From Oxalobacteraceae bacterium (GTDB lineage: Bacteria > Pseudomonadota > Gammaproteobacteria > Burkholderiales > Burkholderiaceae_D), in the NCBI GenBank assembly GCA_013284265.1, contig JABTBR010000041.1, positions 1 to 64,000 on the forward strand: DNA of 64,000 nucleotides, in the 5' to 3' direction. This document shows, in pieces, positions 18,723 through 26,646 of the stretch. Made by a program: the position numbers and the translations under genes. Position 1 is the stretch's first letter; each line of letters opens with the position of its first letter. The notes under the pieces were generated by a model. It was not told the DNA's origin. It was given only the letters and a program-made list of their open reading frames with translations, and searched no databases.

Positions 18723-19487
18723 TTAGTCGAGCGTGGCGGTGACCGGCGCGTGGTCGGACGGCTGTTCCCATTTGCGCGGCGCGCGGTCGATGGCGCAGGC
18801 GCTGCAGCGCGCCACCAGCGCGGCCGACAGCAGGATGTGGTCGATGCGCAGGCCCTTGTTGAGGCGGAAGCCGAGCGCGCGGTAATCCCACCAGCTGAAC
18901 GATTTGTCGGCCTGTTCGAACAGGCGGAAGGAGTCGCTCAGACCGAGCTCGAGCAGGCGGGTCAGGGCCGCGCGCTCGGGCACCGAGACCAGCACCTGGT
19001 CTGCCCAGGCGGCCGGATCGTGCACGTCGCGGTCTTCCGGCGCGATGTTGTAGTCGCCCAGCACCGCCAACTGCGGGTGCAGCGCGGCCTGCTCCTTGAG
19101 CCAGTCGTGGAAGGCGGCCAGCCAGGCCAGCTTGTAGTCGTATTTGTCGGTGCCCACGGCCTGGCCGTTGGGCACATAGGCGCAGACGATGCGCACGCCG
19201 GCTATGGTGGCGGCCAGGATGCGCTGCTGGGGATCGTCGAACAGGGGATTGTTCTTGACCACGTCGGCGATCGGCAGTTTCGACAGGATGGCCACGCCGT
19301 TGTAGGTCTTCTGGCCGCTGAAGGCGACCTGGTAGCCGGCCGCTTCGATCGCCGCGACCGGGAACTTGTCGTCGGTCATCTTGGTCTCTTGAATGCACAG
19401 CACGTCGACCGGATTTTCCTCCAGCCATTTGAGCACATGGGGCAGGCGCACATTGAGGGAGTTGACATTCCAGGTCGTGATTTTCAT
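18723..19487 (-). CDS. xthA: Exodeoxyribonuclease III
   Basis: A 254-residue AP endonuclease / 3'-5' exonuclease for base excision repair. Family motifs are all present: TWNVNSLNVR at the N terminus, IQETK with the metal-binding Glu, YVPNG, GDYNIAPED and the C-terminal SDHAPV. I use the ATG at 19487 (MKITTWNVNS), which fits the usual N terminus. It is a monocistronic housekeeping gene marking the left border of the biosynthetic cluster. Confidence 0.95.
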   Translation of the reverse strand: MKITTWNVNSLNVRLPHVLKWLEENPVDVLCIQETKMTDDKFPVAAIEAAGYQVAFSGQKTYNGVAILSKLPIADVVKNNPLFDDPQQRILAATIAGVRIVCAYVPNGQAVGTDKYDYKLAWLAAFHDWLKEQAALHPQLAVLGDYNIAPEDRDVHDPAAWADQVLVSVPERAALTRLLELGLSDSFRLFEQADKSFSWWDYRALGFRLNKGLRIDHILLSAALVARCSACAIDRAPRKWEQPSDHAPVTATLD

Positions 19488-19594
19488 AGGCTTTGCTTGT
19501 GATGAGGTGTGAGTCGGCTCAGCCATTGCCGGAGCGGGAATGGCCATGGCGCGATTCTACAGCAGCGCGGCGAATCGATCCGGCGCGCTCCCGC

Positions 19595-20533
19595 CTAGGT
19601 CCCCGTGTCGGCAGCGGGCACCTCCTGCAAAAACGCCTGGATCCCGGCGCGCAGCGTGGCGCTTTTATAGATCGCGAAGTGGCCGCCGTCGTCCAGCCAG
19701 GCCAGCCGCGCATTGGGCAGTGCCGCGGCCACGGCCTCGGCCGAATCGGCATGGACCATGTCGTCGACCGGGTCGTGCGCCACCAGCACCGGAATGGCGA
19801 TGCGGGCCAGCAGCGCGGCACTGTCGAGCTGCAGGCAGGGCGCGTGCATGCAGGCGTAGCGGAAGGTGGTCTCGTTGCTCTGGAAAGGAAGGTTGTTGAT
19901 GGCCGCCAGTTCGCGGTCTTCGGCATTGGCATACTCCTTTTCCGACTGGACCAGCAGCGTGCGCACCAGCGCCGCCATGCGCATGCCATCCTGGGCGATC
20001 TTCAGCCACAGCGGCAGCACGGCGCGCTGATAGGTGGTCTTGCGGCCGGCGCCAGGCAGTTGCAAGGAGGGGCTGACCATGCACAGGCGGCGCGCCCGCA
20101 GGATGCCGCTGGCCAGGCCCAGCACCGCGATATTCGCGCCGGAACAGTAGCTGATGATGGCTTCGGGCGTGCGCTGGCGCAGGTCCAGGATCGCGGCCAG
20201 GTCGCGCGCGTGGCGCTCCAGCGGCCAGCTGTCCGCGCCGCCGCCGGTGTAGTCGGGCAGGCCCCGGCTTTCCCAGGTCAGCACATGGTAGTGGGCGCTG
20301 AAGGCACGCGCGATGCGCGCCATGAACAGGCAGCTGATGCCCACCGGGTTGATCAGCACCAGCAGCGGCTGGTCCGGCCGGCCGGCCTCATAGACCATTA
20401 CTTCGGCGCCGTCGTCCATGCGCATGCCGTGCTGGCGCAACAGCGCCGCTTCGGCGCAGATGTGGAAGTCCTGCTGCTGGGGACTCAGGTAGGGAAAGCG
20501 GGGGCCATCCCCGAGGCTGTGCTGCAAATTCAT
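19595..20533 (-). CDS. Alpha/beta hydrolase with a cysteine nucleophile (cluster)
   Basis: A 312-residue cytoplasmic alpha/beta hydrolase. The nucleophile elbow reads SYCSG (128-132), putting C130 where Ser normally stands; the likely partners are D254 or D257/D258 (VAHDPVDD) and H285 (DDGGHFAIY). A Cys nucleophile occurs in dienelactone hydrolases and some thioesterases/acyltransferases. It is the last gene of the minus-strand operon MFS-ACP-KS-KS-like-hydrolase, so release or transfer of the ACP-bound chain is a reasonable guess, not shown. The start ATG follows the upstream stop by 21 bp. Confidence 0.82.
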   Translation of the reverse strand: MNLQHSLGDGPRFPYLSPQQQDFHICAEAALLRQHGMRMDDGAEVMVYEAGRPDQPLLVLINPVGISCLFMARIARAFSAHYHVLTWESRGLPDYTGGGADSWPLERHARDLAAILDLRQRTPEAIISYCSGANIAVLGLASGILRARRLCMVSPSLQLPGAGRKTTYQRAVLPLWLKIAQDGMRMAALVRTLLVQSEKEYANAEDRELAAINNLPFQSNETTFRYACMHAPCLQLDSAALLARIAIPVLVAHDPVDDMVHADSAEAVAAALPNARLAWLDDGGHFAIYKSATLRAGIQAFLQEVPAADTGT

Positions 20534-20554
20534 GGTGGTAGGTCCTGGATAGGT

Positions 20555-21430
20555 TCAAGCGGGCAGGCGTTCGATCAACAGGCAGAGCGCGCCGGCATTG
20601 CTGTTTCTGACGACGATGGCGTGCCGTCCCGGCTGCGCGCCTTCGAGCGCCTGGCGCACCAGCAGCAGCGGCGCACTGGCGGCCAGATGGTCGTGCGGCG
20701 CGGCGCTGGCCGCATCGGCCAGATGGCAGAGCGGCGCCGCGGCCGCGGGCAGGCCGGCCTGGGCCGCCGCCACCAATGCGGCCACGCGCGCCGGCGCCAG
20801 GCCGGGTTCGGCCAGGCCATCCTGCGACCAGCCCAGCACCTGTGCCAGCGGCGCGCCAGCCGGACGGGCCCGGGTCAGCCACAGCAGCGCCACGCCGGCC
20901 TGCGGGACGGCGCCGTCGGGCGCATCGCCGCGGCGCTGTGCCAGCGAGGCCGGCGGCAGGTCGAAGCCGCCGGCCAGCATGGCGCTGGCGCGGCCGCTGC
21001 GCAGCTGGCGGCAAGCCTGCACGATCGCTTCCAGTCCGCCCTGATACCCCATGAAGGTCAGGTTCGGGCCGCCCAGATTGTAGAAGGAGGCCAGCGCCGC
21101 GCTGGTGGCGTTGGGCAGGCCGTTGGAATACCACGAGGGCAGTACATGGCGGAAGCCCTGCTCCACCACGGTCTGTAGCGATTGTTCGGCCACGTCCAGG
21201 GTCCCGCACTGGGTGCCCAGGCTGACGCCGGTCAGATGGTCGGGCGCCGAGTCGGCGCTATATGCGGACGGCAGGCAGCGGCGCGCCGCCGCCAGTACCA
21301 TGCGCGCCTTGAGCGTCAAGGCACCGCTCTTGCGGGCGCGGGTTTCGGGCGCCAGCATGGCCGCATCCGGCGCGGCGCCGGCGGCCGGCGTCAGCGCGCA
21401 GGCGGCGCCGATGTAAATGGGCTCATGCAT
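20555..21430 (-). CDS. Ketosynthase-like protein lacking the active-site Cys (chain length factor-like)
   Basis: A 291-residue thiolase-fold protein related to beta-ketoacyl synthases (ketoacyl-synt_2 / chain length factor type). Where a ketosynthase has TACSSGL it reads MGYQGGL, so the catalytic Cys is Tyr (Y129). It is ~115 residues shorter than its neighbour, and no equivalent of the THGTG His is evident. It starts inside the end of the active ketosynthase gene (8-bp overlap), consistent with a KS/CLF heterodimer such as ApeO-ApeC or Iga11-Iga12. A role as silent partner or decarboxylase is inferred. Confidence 0.8.
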   Translation of the reverse strand: MHEPIYIGAACALTPAAGAAPDAAMLAPETRARKSGALTLKARMVLAAARRCLPSAYSADSAPDHLTGVSLGTQCGTLDVAEQSLQTVVEQGFRHVLPSWYSNGLPNATSAALASFYNLGGPNLTFMGYQGGLEAIVQACRQLRSGRASAMLAGGFDLPPASLAQRRGDAPDGAVPQAGVALLWLTRARPAGAPLAQVLGWSQDGLAEPGLAPARVAALVAAAQAGLPAAAAPLCHLADAASAAPHDHLAASAPLLLVRQALEGAQPGRHAIVVRNSNAGALCLLIERLPA

Positions 21431-22643
21431 GGGAATGCTCCTGTGAGGTGGCTGCCAGCGCCGCGCTGGCGACGATCATCGCGCAGTTGTTGCCGCCAAA
21501 GCCGAAGGCGTCGACCATCAGATAGGGCGCGGCGAGCGGACGGGCGGCGCCCAGCACGGGATCGAACTGGCCCAGCGCCGGATCGGCGCCGGCGACGCCG
21601 GCGATCGGTGGCAGGGCGCCATGGCGCAGCGCCAGCACCGCCGCCAGCAGCGCGAAGGCGCCGGCCGCGGCCTGCGGATGGCCGAGCGCGCCCTTGATCG
21701 AGGTCAGCGGCGGCAGCGGCTGGGCGCCGAACAGCTCGCGCAGCGCGGCCAGCTCGACCTGGTCATTGGTGACGCTGCCGGTGCCGTGGGTGATGATGCC
21801 GCCCAGCTGGCCGGCTTCCAGTCCGCTGGCGGCGAGGGCCTGGCGCATCGCGCGGCAGGGACCATCCGGCGTCGGGGCGGTCGGATGGCCGGCGTCGCAG
21901 CTGATGCCGTAGCCCAGCACCAGCGCCAGCACCTCGGCGCCGCGCGCGCGCGCCGCCGCCAGTGGTTCGATCGCAAAGCAGACCGCGCCTTCGGACAACA
22001 GCACGCCGGGACGCTCGGGCGCGAAGGGCTGGCAGGCGCCGGGACTGGCCAGCCGCAGCCCGTTGAAGCCGCAGACGGTATATTCGAGCAGGGTATCGAG
22101 GCCGCCGGCGAGCATCATGTCGGCCTCGCCGGCCTGCAGCAGGTCCATCGCCAGCGCCGGCGCCATCAGGCCCGAGGAACAGGCGGTCGAGAGCAGGCTG
22201 GCCGGCGCGCTCCAGGCCAGGCCGGCGGCGTCGAGCAGATAGGCGGGGTCGATCCGGGCCGCGCTTGACACGGGCGCCGGCGCGCCGCGCTGCTGCTGTT
22301 CCAGCGCTTCATTGCCGGCGGTGCTGCTGGCCAGCGTGCAGCCGATGCGCAGCGGCTGCGGCGCGGCGGCCGGCGGCTTGGCCTGCGCCAGTGCCTGGCG
22401 CAGGCAGTGGCGCGCCAGCATGCCGGCATAATCGTCGGCGGCGCTGTCCGGAGCGCACAGCTTGTCCCACAGCCGTGCCGGCAGCGCCAGCACATTGTCG
22501 ACCGGGTAGGCCGACAGATCGCCGCGCCGCCACGCGCCGCTGGCCGCCGCCGGGCCGTTCAGCGCGGCCCAGAAGGTATCGCAGTCGAGTCCCGAGGGAG
22601 CGGCCAGGCCGATCCCGGTGATCGCCATGGGCTGCGCCAGCAT
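21423..22643 (-). CDS. Beta-ketoacyl-ACP synthase (FabF-like, cluster)
   Basis: A 406-residue ketosynthase with the full catalytic triad: C155 in STACSSG, H286 in THGTGS and H322 in GALGHPQAAAG, plus K317. It performs decarboxylative condensation on ACP-bound chains. The gene begins 1 bp after the ACP stop and overlaps the CLF-like gene, forming a compact ACP-KS-CLF unit. The presence of a CLF-like partner and dedicated ACPs separates it from housekeeping FabF. Confidence 0.92.
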   Translation of the reverse strand: MLAQPMAITGIGLAAPSGLDCDTFWAALNGPAAASGAWRRGDLSAYPVDNVLALPARLWDKLCAPDSAADDYAGMLARHCLRQALAQAKPPAAAPQPLRIGCTLASSTAGNEALEQQQRGAPAPVSSAARIDPAYLLDAAGLAWSAPASLLSTACSSGLMAPALAMDLLQAGEADMMLAGGLDTLLEYTVCGFNGLRLASPGACQPFAPERPGVLLSEGAVCFAIEPLAAARARGAEVLALVLGYGISCDAGHPTAPTPDGPCRAMRQALAASGLEAGQLGGIITHGTGSVTNDQVELAALRELFGAQPLPPLTSIKGALGHPQAAAGAFALLAAVLALRHGALPPIAGVAGADPALGQFDPVLGAARPLAAPYLMVDAFGFGGNNCAMIVASAALAATSQEHSHA

Positions 22644-22644
22644 C

Positions 22645-22884
22645 TCAGCAGACCGCCGACTGTTCCGCCACCAGTGCCGCCAGCGTGGCGACGCTGAGAT
22701 CCTTCAGCGCGGCGGGGTCGAACTGCACCGAGTAGCGGGTTTCGAGCTGCACCACGATATCGATGAAGTCGACCGAATTCAGGCCGTAGGCGGTCAGCAG
22801 GGTGGCCGCGTCGATTTCGGCGGCGGGCATGCCGAGCATCTCGGCGACGGTGTCAGTCAGATAGGTCAATACGGCTTGGCTCAT
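22645..22884 (-). CDS. Acyl carrier protein 1 (cluster)
   Basis: A 79-residue carrier protein. The phosphopantetheine attachment site is GLNSVDF with S37; the residue before Ser is Asn rather than the usual Asp. Helices and acidic character are typical of type II ACPs. Expected to carry the growing chain for the adjacent ketosynthase and to be activated by the Sfp-type transferase at 33380. Confidence 0.92.
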   Translation of the reverse strand: MSQAVLTYLTDTVAEMLGMPAAEIDAATLLTAYGLNSVDFIDIVVQLETRYSVQFDPAALKDLSVATLAALVAEQSAVC

Positions 22885-22945
22885 TACAGGCTCCGGGTGC
22901 GGTTGAAAAACATGGGGTGAAAAGACGGTGGACGGCGGAGCGGCG

Positions 22946-24409
22946 TCAGGGACGCGGCGGCAGCGGCGCGCGCGCCAGGCGCACGGCGCAGTGGGCCGCG
23001 AGCAGCGCGGCGCAGGAGATCGCCAGCGCCACCGCGCTGATCGCGTTGCGCGCGCCGACTACCCGCTCCAGGCCCAGATACAGGGTGCCCAGGGTGGCGA
23101 TGCCGATCACGATCGACAGCTGCACCGAGGTGCTGACCAGGCCACTGAGGGCCGGTGCCTGGGCCGGCACCACGCGCAGCGACATCTGGTTGACCAGGGT
23201 GCCGAAACTGAGGCCGTGGCAGGCGCCCGTCACCAGCAGCAGCGGCACCATGGCGAACGGCAGCCAGCCCGCGGTATAGGCGCAGGCGCCGAAGCCCAGG
23301 CTGGACGCGGCCAGGGTCAGCAGGGCGGTGGTGGGCGCCCAGCGCAGCAGCGGGGCCGGCAGGCGCGACCAGGTCAGATTGGCCGAACCGAAGCCGCCGG
23401 CATAGGCGGTAAACACCATGCCCGAGGTCATGGCCGACAGCTGCAGGCCATCCTGCAGATACAGGGCCAGCGCGAACAGCCAGCCGCCGTAGCCGATGAA
23501 GCCGATCGCCACGCCGCTCAGGCCGGCGCGGATGCCCGGCGCGAAGATCGCCTTGAAGTCGAGCAGCGGCGCGCCGCCGCGGCGCACCAGTTGCTGTTCG
23601 TAGCGCACGAAGCCAAACAGGCCAAGGGCGCCGGCGCCCAGGCAGAGCGCGACCCAGCTGCCCCAGCCGAGTTCATTGCCGAAGGTCAGCGGCACTATCA
23701 TCAGCAGCATCGACACCGACAGCAGCAGCACGCCCACCAGGTCGAGCTGGCGCGGCGCCAGTCCGCGCACGGCGGGCAGGTGGCGCGGCGCATAGGCCAG
23801 CAGCAGCAAGCCGATCGGTACATTCAGCAGGAAGGCGGGGCGCCAGCTCAGGCCGAACAGGTCGACCGTGATGATGATCCCGCCCAGCAGCTGGCCGCAG
23901 GCCGCGCCCAGGCCGAGGATCATCGAATAGAAGCCGATCGCGCGCACCTTGGCCTGGCCCTCGTACTGGCGCTGGATCAGCGACAGCACCTGCGGCACCA
24001 TCAGCGCCGCGCCCAGGCCCTGGATCACGCGCGCCACCACCAGGAACATGGTGTCGGGCGCCAGTCCGCAGGCCAGCGAGGCGGCGGTAAACAAGGCCGT
24101 GCCGATGATGAACAGGCGCCGGTAGCCATGGTCGTCGCCCAGCCGCGCACCGGTGATCAGAAACACGGCATAGGCCAGGATGTAGCCGGCCACCACCATC
24201 TGCAGCAAGGCACCGGAGATGCCCAGGTCTTCATGCAGGGCCGGCGCGGCGACGTTGACGATGGCCGTATCCATGGCCGCCATGGCCTGGCCGGCCAGCA
24301 GCAGCGGCAGCATCCGGCGCGACACGGCCGGCGCAGCAGCCGCAGCTGCCGGTGCGGCGGCCATTGCTGGCGCCACCCGCAGGCTGGCGCTCGATTCATT
24401 GATAGTCAT
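22946..24409 (-). CDS. MFS drug:H+ antiporter, DHA2 (EmrB/QacA) family
   Basis: A 487-residue inner-membrane transporter with about 14 membrane segments after an Ala-rich cytoplasmic N terminus (~30 residues). DHA2 signatures include MDTAIVNVAAPAL in TM1, GARLGDDHGYRRLF in loop 2-3, and RVIQGLGAALMVP in TM4. It is the first gene of the leftward cluster operon, reading from the divergent promoter that carries two CTRCCA-N4-TGGYAG dyads. Export or self-resistance for the cluster product is likely. Confidence 0.9.
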   Translation of the reverse strand: MTINESSASLRVAPAMAAAPAAAAAAPAVSRRMLPLLLAGQAMAAMDTAIVNVAAPALHEDLGISGALLQMVVAGYILAYAVFLITGARLGDDHGYRRLFIIGTALFTAASLACGLAPDTMFLVVARVIQGLGAALMVPQVLSLIQRQYEGQAKVRAIGFYSMILGLGAACGQLLGGIIITVDLFGLSWRPAFLLNVPIGLLLLAYAPRHLPAVRGLAPRQLDLVGVLLLSVSMLLMIVPLTFGNELGWGSWVALCLGAGALGLFGFVRYEQQLVRRGGAPLLDFKAIFAPGIRAGLSGVAIGFIGYGGWLFALALYLQDGLQLSAMTSGMVFTAYAGGFGSANLTWSRLPAPLLRWAPTTALLTLAASSLGFGACAYTAGWLPFAMVPLLLVTGACHGLSFGTLVNQMSLRVVPAQAPALSGLVSTSVQLSIVIGIATLGTLYLGLERVVGARNAISAVALAISCAALLAAHCAVRLARAPLPPRP

Positions 24410-24524
24410 GCTTGGGTTCCAATCTCAGGATGTCAGGTAAGGCGGGCGGCGCTCGCCGCGCATGGCGGAGCGTGACCGGTCCCATGTCAGCGCCGAGTAT
24501 AGGGCGGGGGCATGCCGGCCACAC

Positions 24525-24540
24525 CTACCAGAATTGGCAG
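24525..24540. promoter_or_regulatory. Cluster operator site 1 (CTACCA-N4-TGGCAG)
   Basis: CTACCAGAATTGGCAG is an imperfect palindrome of the form CTRCCA-N4-TGGYAG. Its reverse complement matches site 2 (24584) at 15 of 16 bases, so the two face each other. The same motif recurs before the AurF-like/thioesterase pair at 35118. Confidence 0.65.
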
Positions 24541-24583
24541 CTTGCCCGGCGGCGCGGCCCCACAGGGGCGTCGGCGGCCATGC

Positions 24584-24599
24584 CTGCCAAATCTGGTAG
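24584..24599. promoter_or_regulatory. Cluster operator site 2 (CTGCCA-N4-TGGTAG)
   Basis: CTGCCAAATCTGGTAG is the inverted partner of site 1, 59 bp centre to centre. It lies 123 bp upstream of the TTG start of the rightward operon. Confidence 0.65.
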
Positions 24600-24721
24600 T
24601 AGGAAAAGATTATCAGAAAACTTACAGTCTGCGCCGAGTATGTGGATGGCGGCCAGTCGGATGCCATCCAGGTCAGCCACCAACAGGGGCATTCGGACAG
24701 TTGCACGCACAGGAGATCGCT

Positions 24722-26635
24722 TTGGAGCCAGCAGCACAAGCAGAGAAAGACAAGCAGAAGTCGGGCAGCCTTTACGGCTTCGACATGCTCAATTATTTGG
24801 GTGCGCACGCTGCGCATGCCCATTCCGCCCATGCGGCAGCGGTGTATGCGCTGACCCATGACGGCCAGCAGCCGCTGGACCAGGCCATCGATGCGCTGGC
24901 GCTGTACGACCGCGCCGCGTTCGCGGCGCTGGCTCAGCGCCGCGAACTGGCGCTCAGCGCCAGCGCGCCGGCCGACGACGACAGCGCGCTGGCGCTGTAC
25001 ATCAATTCGCTGGGCCGCCTGCACATCCGTCCGCGCTCCCAGCCCCGTCCCGAATACAGCGACAAGGATAGCTGGATCGATCTGGGCCTGGTGCCGGTCG
25101 ACGCCGCCCTGGCCGCGGCGATCAACGGCCACCATCAGGCGCTGCTGCAGCAAGAGCGGCAAGCCTTCGGCGTGGTGCGCGCGGCGATGGATGAACTGAG
25201 CCGCAGCGGTGAACTGAGCGAGGTGCTCGAGCAGGTGATCGACCACGTCGACCACGTCGAATCGGTCTGCTTCTACCTGGACGACCGCATGTTTGCCCGT
25301 ATCGACCGCTTCGTCAATCTGATCGACGACAAGCGCGGCCAGGGTTACCTGAACAGCCTGCGCGGGCAGCCCTATGGCGAGTGGAGCGAGGGCGCGGTCC
25401 TGATGGTGGCGGCGCTGCACGCGCTGTTCCTGTCGGGACGCTCGGTGCGGTTTGAAGAGTTCAACGGCGCGCTGCTGTCGGCCTCGGCCCTGCTGGAGCG
25501 CCTGAACGCGCTCACGCTCAGCTATAGCAAGGCGGAGCTCGACACTGGCGCCGAGGTCGATGCGGAGGCGCCGGCCGCCGATACGCTGGCGCTGTTCGAA
25601 CTGGCGCGCCACATCCGCCAGCAGAGCATCCGCGCGACCGGCAAATCGTGGCTGCGCTACCGCACCATCTACGGCCTGAACTTCATGAAGCACGAGCAGA
25701 TCCTCGCGTCCAACACCTCGACCGAAGATCCGCGCAGCTACCTGGCCGAATTCGGCGCCGACTACCGCGAACTGGTGTCGGCCGAACCGGGCTACGACGC
25801 CTCGGAATTCATCTTCATGGCGCAACTGGCCAGCGAATGCCTGGCGCGCGACGTGGCCGGCATTGCCTGCGACCGCGGCAGCGCGGCCGTCACCAGCTGG
25901 ATCGAGTACCTGATGGAGAAGATCGTCGCCTCGGCCGTGCTGGCCACCCGCTCCGACTATGGCATGTCGAGCTCCCTGCGCGACCTGGCGCAGATGGTGG
26001 AGTACGACGAGCAGCGGCTGGTGGAAACCATCCATGGCCTGACCCCGGCGCATTTCTTCACCTGCTTCGTGGCGAGCGACTTCCTGCCGCGCTTCGGCGC
26101 CGACGAGGGCCGCACCATCGCCGCCTCGGTGCAGAAGCGCATGATGTTCAACCGCTGGCACTTCATCCCCGGCAATCTGGAACGTACCACGATCCGTTCG
26201 AACCGCCACTGGTACTACCCGCCGCTGGTGCCCGACATCGCCGAACACGCCGATGTGCACCGTGCCGCCCACGCGCGCGCCATGGTCAAGTTTTCGATCC
26301 GCTCGCCCGGTCCGGACATGTCGCGTCCGCCGCTGCAGATCGCCGGCCACCACTTCCGCGGCTTCTACGATGTGCGCGTGGTGCGCATGGACGGCACCCC
26401 GTTCAACACCGACGACATCCTGCGCACGCGCCGCCGCACCCTGTGGCTGGAGGTGGTGTACAGCATCCTCAGTTCCTATCTGATGAGCGATGCGGCGCAG
26501 AACCGCGCGATCCAGGGCTTCCAGGTGGGCGACTACCTGGACTTGCCTGCCGGCCAAAGCGACGCTGCGGACGAGGCGCTGCTGGCCGCCGCGCTGGCCG
26601 GCGCGCGCGCCGCCGCTGGCCACGCCAGCCTGTGA
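24722..26635 (+). CDS. 637-residue cluster protein of unknown family
   Basis: I do not recognise this protein. It is 637 residues, mostly alpha-helical by composition, acidic, with no signal peptide or obvious membrane segment. His-rich stretches near the N terminus (NYLGAHAAHAHSAHAA) and several conserved-looking aromatic/His patches (RSNRHWYYPPL, AGHHFRGFYDVRVVRMDG) may be functional. The start is taken as TTG at 24722 because AGGAG ends six bases upstream; the first downstream ATG (24785) has no such site, and longer readings run through the operators. It heads the rightward operon of at least ten genes, 11 bp before the ligase, so it is probably an enzyme or scaffold of the pathway. Confidence 0.8.
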   Translation: MEPAAQAEKDKQKSGSLYGFDMLNYLGAHAAHAHSAHAAAVYALTHDGQQPLDQAIDALALYDRAAFAALAQRRELALSASAPADDDSALALYINSLGRLHIRPRSQPRPEYSDKDSWIDLGLVPVDAALAAAINGHHQALLQQERQAFGVVRAAMDELSRSGELSEVLEQVIDHVDHVESVCFYLDDRMFARIDRFVNLIDDKRGQGYLNSLRGQPYGEWSEGAVLMVAALHALFLSGRSVRFEEFNGALLSASALLERLNALTLSYSKAELDTGAEVDAEAPAADTLALFELARHIRQQSIRATGKSWLRYRTIYGLNFMKHEQILASNTSTEDPRSYLAEFGADYRELVSAEPGYDASEFIFMAQLASECLARDVAGIACDRGSAAVTSWIEYLMEKIVASAVLATRSDYGMSSSLRDLAQMVEYDEQRLVETIHGLTPAHFFTCFVASDFLPRFGADEGRTIAASVQKRMMFNRWHFIPGNLERTTIRSNRHWYYPPLVPDIAEHADVHRAAHARAMVKFSIRSPGPDMSRPPLQIAGHHFRGFYDVRVVRMDGTPFNTDDILRTRRRTLWLEVVYSILSSYLMSDAAQNRAIQGFQVGDYLDLPAGQSDAADEALLAAALAGARAAAGHASL

Positions 26636-26646
26636 ACGGAGTGGAC

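Larger units (their letters stand above)
24410..24721. promoter_or_regulatory. Divergent promoter region of the biosynthetic cluster
   Basis: A 312-bp gap between the MFS gene (leftward) and the 637-residue unknown protein (rightward). It holds the paired dyads at 24525 and 24584 and, near the right end, AGGAG at 24711 before the TTG start. I could not pick convincing -35/-10 boxes. Confidence 0.6.

Noticed and set aside
21423..22884. KS and ACP as housekeeping FabF/AcpP
   Set aside because: The order acpP-fabF with fabD/fabG/fabH neighbours is absent, the ACP site is atypical, and a CLF-like gene overlaps the KS.
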